Of a stretch of DNA of 9,700 nucleotides, positions 9,001 to 9,700 are shown piece by piece. The position numbers were made by a program, and so were the translations under genes. The DNA lies in assembly GCA_022784805.1 (NCBI GenBank), contig JALFYG010000205.1:1-9700 (forward strand). The letters run 5' to 3'. Under the pieces are notes generated by a model. That model was not told the DNA's origin and searched no databases. It worked only from the letters and a program-made list of their open reading frames with translations. This DNA comes from Spirochaetales bacterium (GTDB lineage: Bacteria; Spirochaetota; Spirochaetia; Sphaerochaetales; Sphaerochaetaceae). Position 1 is the first letter of the stretch; each line of letters opens with the position of its first letter.

Positions 9001-9389
9001 AAGTATCCTCTCATATCCTCTTCCTGGGTCCTGTCATCAGGAATCTCGGTAGGGAAAGCCTTTGAATAGAAATCCAAGGCGGAGGCAAGAGATTCGTTCT
9101 GGTTTACTGTGGCAAGTCTTCTTCTGAAGAAATCTTCATTTGTTCCGGAAATAAGGTAAGAAAGAATTGCCTGGTAAACATAGTGGAGAATGGCGGAAGC
9201 ATTTAGCTTTGCAGCTGAAAGATGCTCAAAGTCTTTGCCTTCCTTCTTTTTCTGCTCGTTGTATTTGTAGGCGATTGAAGAAGCCTCCCTATAAAAAGAC
9301 CCCATACCATTGATGGTCTGGAAAAGTGGTTCTTCAAAGTCTATTTCTTTTCTTGTCAACTCAGCGATTCTTAAATCTCTGTTGGTCAT
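6051..9389 (-). CDS. Large cytoplasmic GH13 (alpha-amylase superfamily) enzyme
   Basis: This 1112-residue protein contains a GH13 (beta/alpha)8 barrel, the fold of enzymes that cleave or transfer alpha-glucosidic bonds. Conserved regions: DMVPNH (378-383, region I), IRFDAA (495-500, nucleophile Asp498), LLLAEAF (559-565, acid/base Glu563), and NNPDED (621-626), in which Asp624 is the likely transition-state stabiliser. The usual FxxNHD of region IV is altered, with proline where histidine is expected. The barrel spans about 265-700; a beta-rich domain (about 705-825, YAFVNGSG...TLVLVNN) fits amylase domain C. Residues 1-260 and 830-1112 look largely alpha-helical and match nothing I know. No signal peptide or lipobox is present, so it should act inside the cell, on stored glycogen or imported maltodextrin (inference). 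The ATG at 9389 follows AGGGGG at good spacing. It heads a three-gene unit. The exact reaction (hydrolase or transglycosylase) cannot be told from the sequence. Confidence 0.85.
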   Translation of the reverse strand: MTNRDLRIAELTRKEIDFEEPLFQTINGMGSFYREASSIAYKYNEQKKKEGKDFEHLSAAKLNASAILHYVYQAILSYLISGTNEDFFRRRLATVNQNESLASALDFYSKAFPTEIPDDRTQEEDMRGYFIHQVMLQNRALVAAAKPFIAPEGLSFPDSSRALSSILSSYVKDDLRNGEPNTDDIFTFLCMPARLYPDSLLDQIQYIIREWAGMLPESFITLLKSSLDYINEEQKDHGFGGAPGPMPVIDFSSEINEYEAFSSDSNWMPCVVMVAKSTLVWLDQLSKQYKRPITSLDQIPDEELDIMQHRGITALWLIGLWQRSEASKTIKHLCGNPDAVASAYSLKDYDISSDIGGWEAVENLRERCRKRGIRLASDMVPNHTGIDGNWVYEHPEYFVSQSYSPFPSYTYNGPDLSTNPDWEVKLEDHYYDRTDAAVTFRMRNRHTGEIRYIFHGNDGTTMPWNDTAQLDYLNPVTREAVIQKILHVARNFPIIRFDAAMTLAKRHIERLWYPKPGTGGDIAGRAEHAMDEREFNRRIPEEFWREVVDRVAKEVPDTLLLAEAFWMMEGYFVRTLGMHRVYNSAFMNMLKNQENQKYRDSIKNTLEFEPEILKRYVNFMNNPDEDTAIAQFGCDDRYFGVATLLSTLPGLPMIGHGQIEGYREKYGMEYQRAYYDEKPNQWLIDQHERRIFPLLRKRYLFANVDNFNIYDCVGPNGVEESVYAFVNGSGNERTLVLVNNRYERAFGTINTSSPKLKKNGEDKKLVRTNLAENLNLTYGSRNYCIMDCFSDGLSYILPSISLYDGFTFGLNGYEARVFWNIREVEDTDGCIESLYKEYGERGIRDINKAIAMMRLKPVYDVLEKARDEKFIGLIEDIIKNESSKEKERELLLELAEIYSTLYEIYPTLEESVKGQIGAVPRDVEAQPVIKLIKALSKAFGAKGPKTFQSWTSLDESIKILIAEMLLLIPFASDKTPRSLMETADRLMLDEFFSHYTLLMGLDDNQRRALSHEAALMLSAIILYSEDEVEKTPTLMLSCLLNDSGVMNLCQCHEHQGTVWYNKESMQRAIVICTLSYFVSSQDRTAKETDLFARTLLEKEIKSGYKLSGIVKE

Positions 9390-9424
9390 TTGATCCCCCT
9401 GTGGATACTATCTGTCTAGATGAT

Positions 9425-9454
9425 ATCATATTACATACCCATAGGGTATGAAAA
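9425..9454 (-). promoter_or_regulatory. Candidate sigma-70-type promoter for the GH13-transporter unit
   Basis: On the minus strand TTTTCA (9454-9449, four of six matches to the -35 consensus) is followed after 18 bases by TATGAT (9430-9425, five of six matches to the -10). Initiation would fall near 9418, leaving a leader of about 28 bases that contains the AGGGGG ribosome-binding site. It lies in the 74-base gap after pth. The -35 is weak and the region is AT-rich, so a chance match is possible, but this is the only gap upstream of the unit where a promoter could sit outside coding sequence. Confidence 0.4.
9434..9450. repeat. Perfect inverted repeat, possible operator
   Basis: CATACCC-ATA-GGGTATG has 7-bp arms that pair perfectly around a 3-base centre. 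It fills almost the whole spacer of the candidate promoter for the GH13 gene and touches its -35, a position typical of a repressor or activator site. A three-base loop and the lack of a T-rich run on the minus-strand exit side (TAATATGAT) make it a poor intrinsic terminator for pth, although a weak one cannot be excluded. I do not recognise the motif as belonging to a particular regulator family. Confidence 0.55.
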
Positions 9455-9463
9455 ACCTTAAGG

Positions 9464-9700
9464 CTAATCTATAGAAATCTCCCATTCTTTATAAAACTCC
9501 TGACGTTTTTCACAAATTTTGTCAAAAACATGGGTCAAAACGATGGATTCATCCTTGGTAAATGGTGTGGTGACATATAATCTGACGTCATTATTCTTTG
9601 GTCTTCCTATACCTATTCTTAATCTCCAGAATCCGTCACCACCCACTCTTTCCTTGATATTTCTCAGCCCATTGTGGCCTTGGAGACCTCCTCCCGTCTG
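9464..9700 (-). CDS. pth: Peptidyl-tRNA hydrolase, C-terminal part (5' end outside the window)
   Basis: Pth is a cytoplasmic esterase that releases tRNA from peptidyl-tRNA dropped by stalled ribosomes. The minus-strand frame is open from the right edge and begins [13 protein letters not shown], matching the family motif GGGHGGHNGLK, whose asparagine (Asn114 in E. coli) is an active-site residue. It continues with [11 protein letters not shown], the hallmark RLRIGIGRP strand, and a C-terminal helix ([21 protein letters not shown]). The visible 78 residues are the last part of a protein that is usually about 190 long. An internal ATG at 9646 is not the start, because the family motif lies upstream of it. 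The first histidine and glycine of the GGGHGG loop read Leu-Gln here. The TAG stop is 74 bases before the GH13 start; a shared transcript is possible because no clear terminator separates them. Confidence 0.93.
   Translation of the reverse strand, partial: QTGGGLQGHNGLRNIKERVGGDGFWRLRIGIGRPKNNDVRLYVTTPFTKDESIVLTHVFDKICEKRQEFYKEWEISID

Noticed and set aside
9420..9429. Short palindrome ATGATATCAT
   Set aside because: Ten-base AT-rich palindromes are frequent by chance; it overlaps the candidate -10 and was not given its own function.
9456..9463. CCTTAAGG followed by T5 after the pth stop, as a terminator
   Set aside because: The eight-base palindrome has no loop and cannot form a useful hairpin.
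9464..9646. Stand-alone 60-residue protein starting at the ATG at 9646
   Set aside because: The frame is open to the window edge, and the residues before this ATG carry the GHNGL motif of Pth, so it is an internal methionine.

Overview
The window is a compact, gene-dense stretch of bacterial chromosome with two convergent transcription units and almost no non-coding DNA. The likely source is a spirochaete (Spirochaetota; Treponema or Sphaerochaeta-like, possibly host-associated). This rests on a long plant/trypanosomatid-type phosphoglycerate mutase, a very large cytoplasmic GH13 enzyme, AGA-rich arginine codon use and moderate, A+T-leaning base composition. The phylum is an inference from gene content and protein style, not a search result. 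No insertion sequence, phage gene, CRISPR array, tRNA or rRNA was seen.

Left half, plus strand (1-3930): the 3' part of lgt (prolipoprotein diacylglyceryl transferase), then a three-domain M24B Xaa-Pro aminopeptidase that overlaps lgt by 20 bases, then gpmI (2,3-bisphosphoglycerate-independent phosphoglycerate mutase) 24 bases later. The spacing indicates one operon. It joins lipoprotein maturation, peptide turnover and lower glycolysis, a housekeeping mixture without an obvious shared pathway.

Junction (3931-4049): a GC-rich hairpin lies between the converging units. It has a six-T tail when read on the minus strand and a less regular AT-rich tail on the plus strand, so it can serve as a shared terminator.

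Right half, minus strand (9700-4050): the 3' end of pth (peptidyl-tRNA hydrolase). After a 74-base gap holding a candidate promoter and a perfect 17-bp inverted repeat come a 1112-residue GH13 alpha-amylase-superfamily enzyme, a divergent member of the dicarboxylate/amino acid:cation symporter (DAACS) fold, and an unrecognised multi-spanning membrane protein. These last three genes are tightly packed (19-base gap, then a TGATG stop/start overlap) and probably form one transcript.

Most of the window is ordinary housekeeping. The parts that deserve attention are the GH13-transporter-membrane protein cluster (a glucan enzyme with large unassigned flanking regions, a symporter lacking the expected cation and acidic-substrate residues, and an orphan membrane protein coupled to it) and the inverted repeat in front of that cluster.
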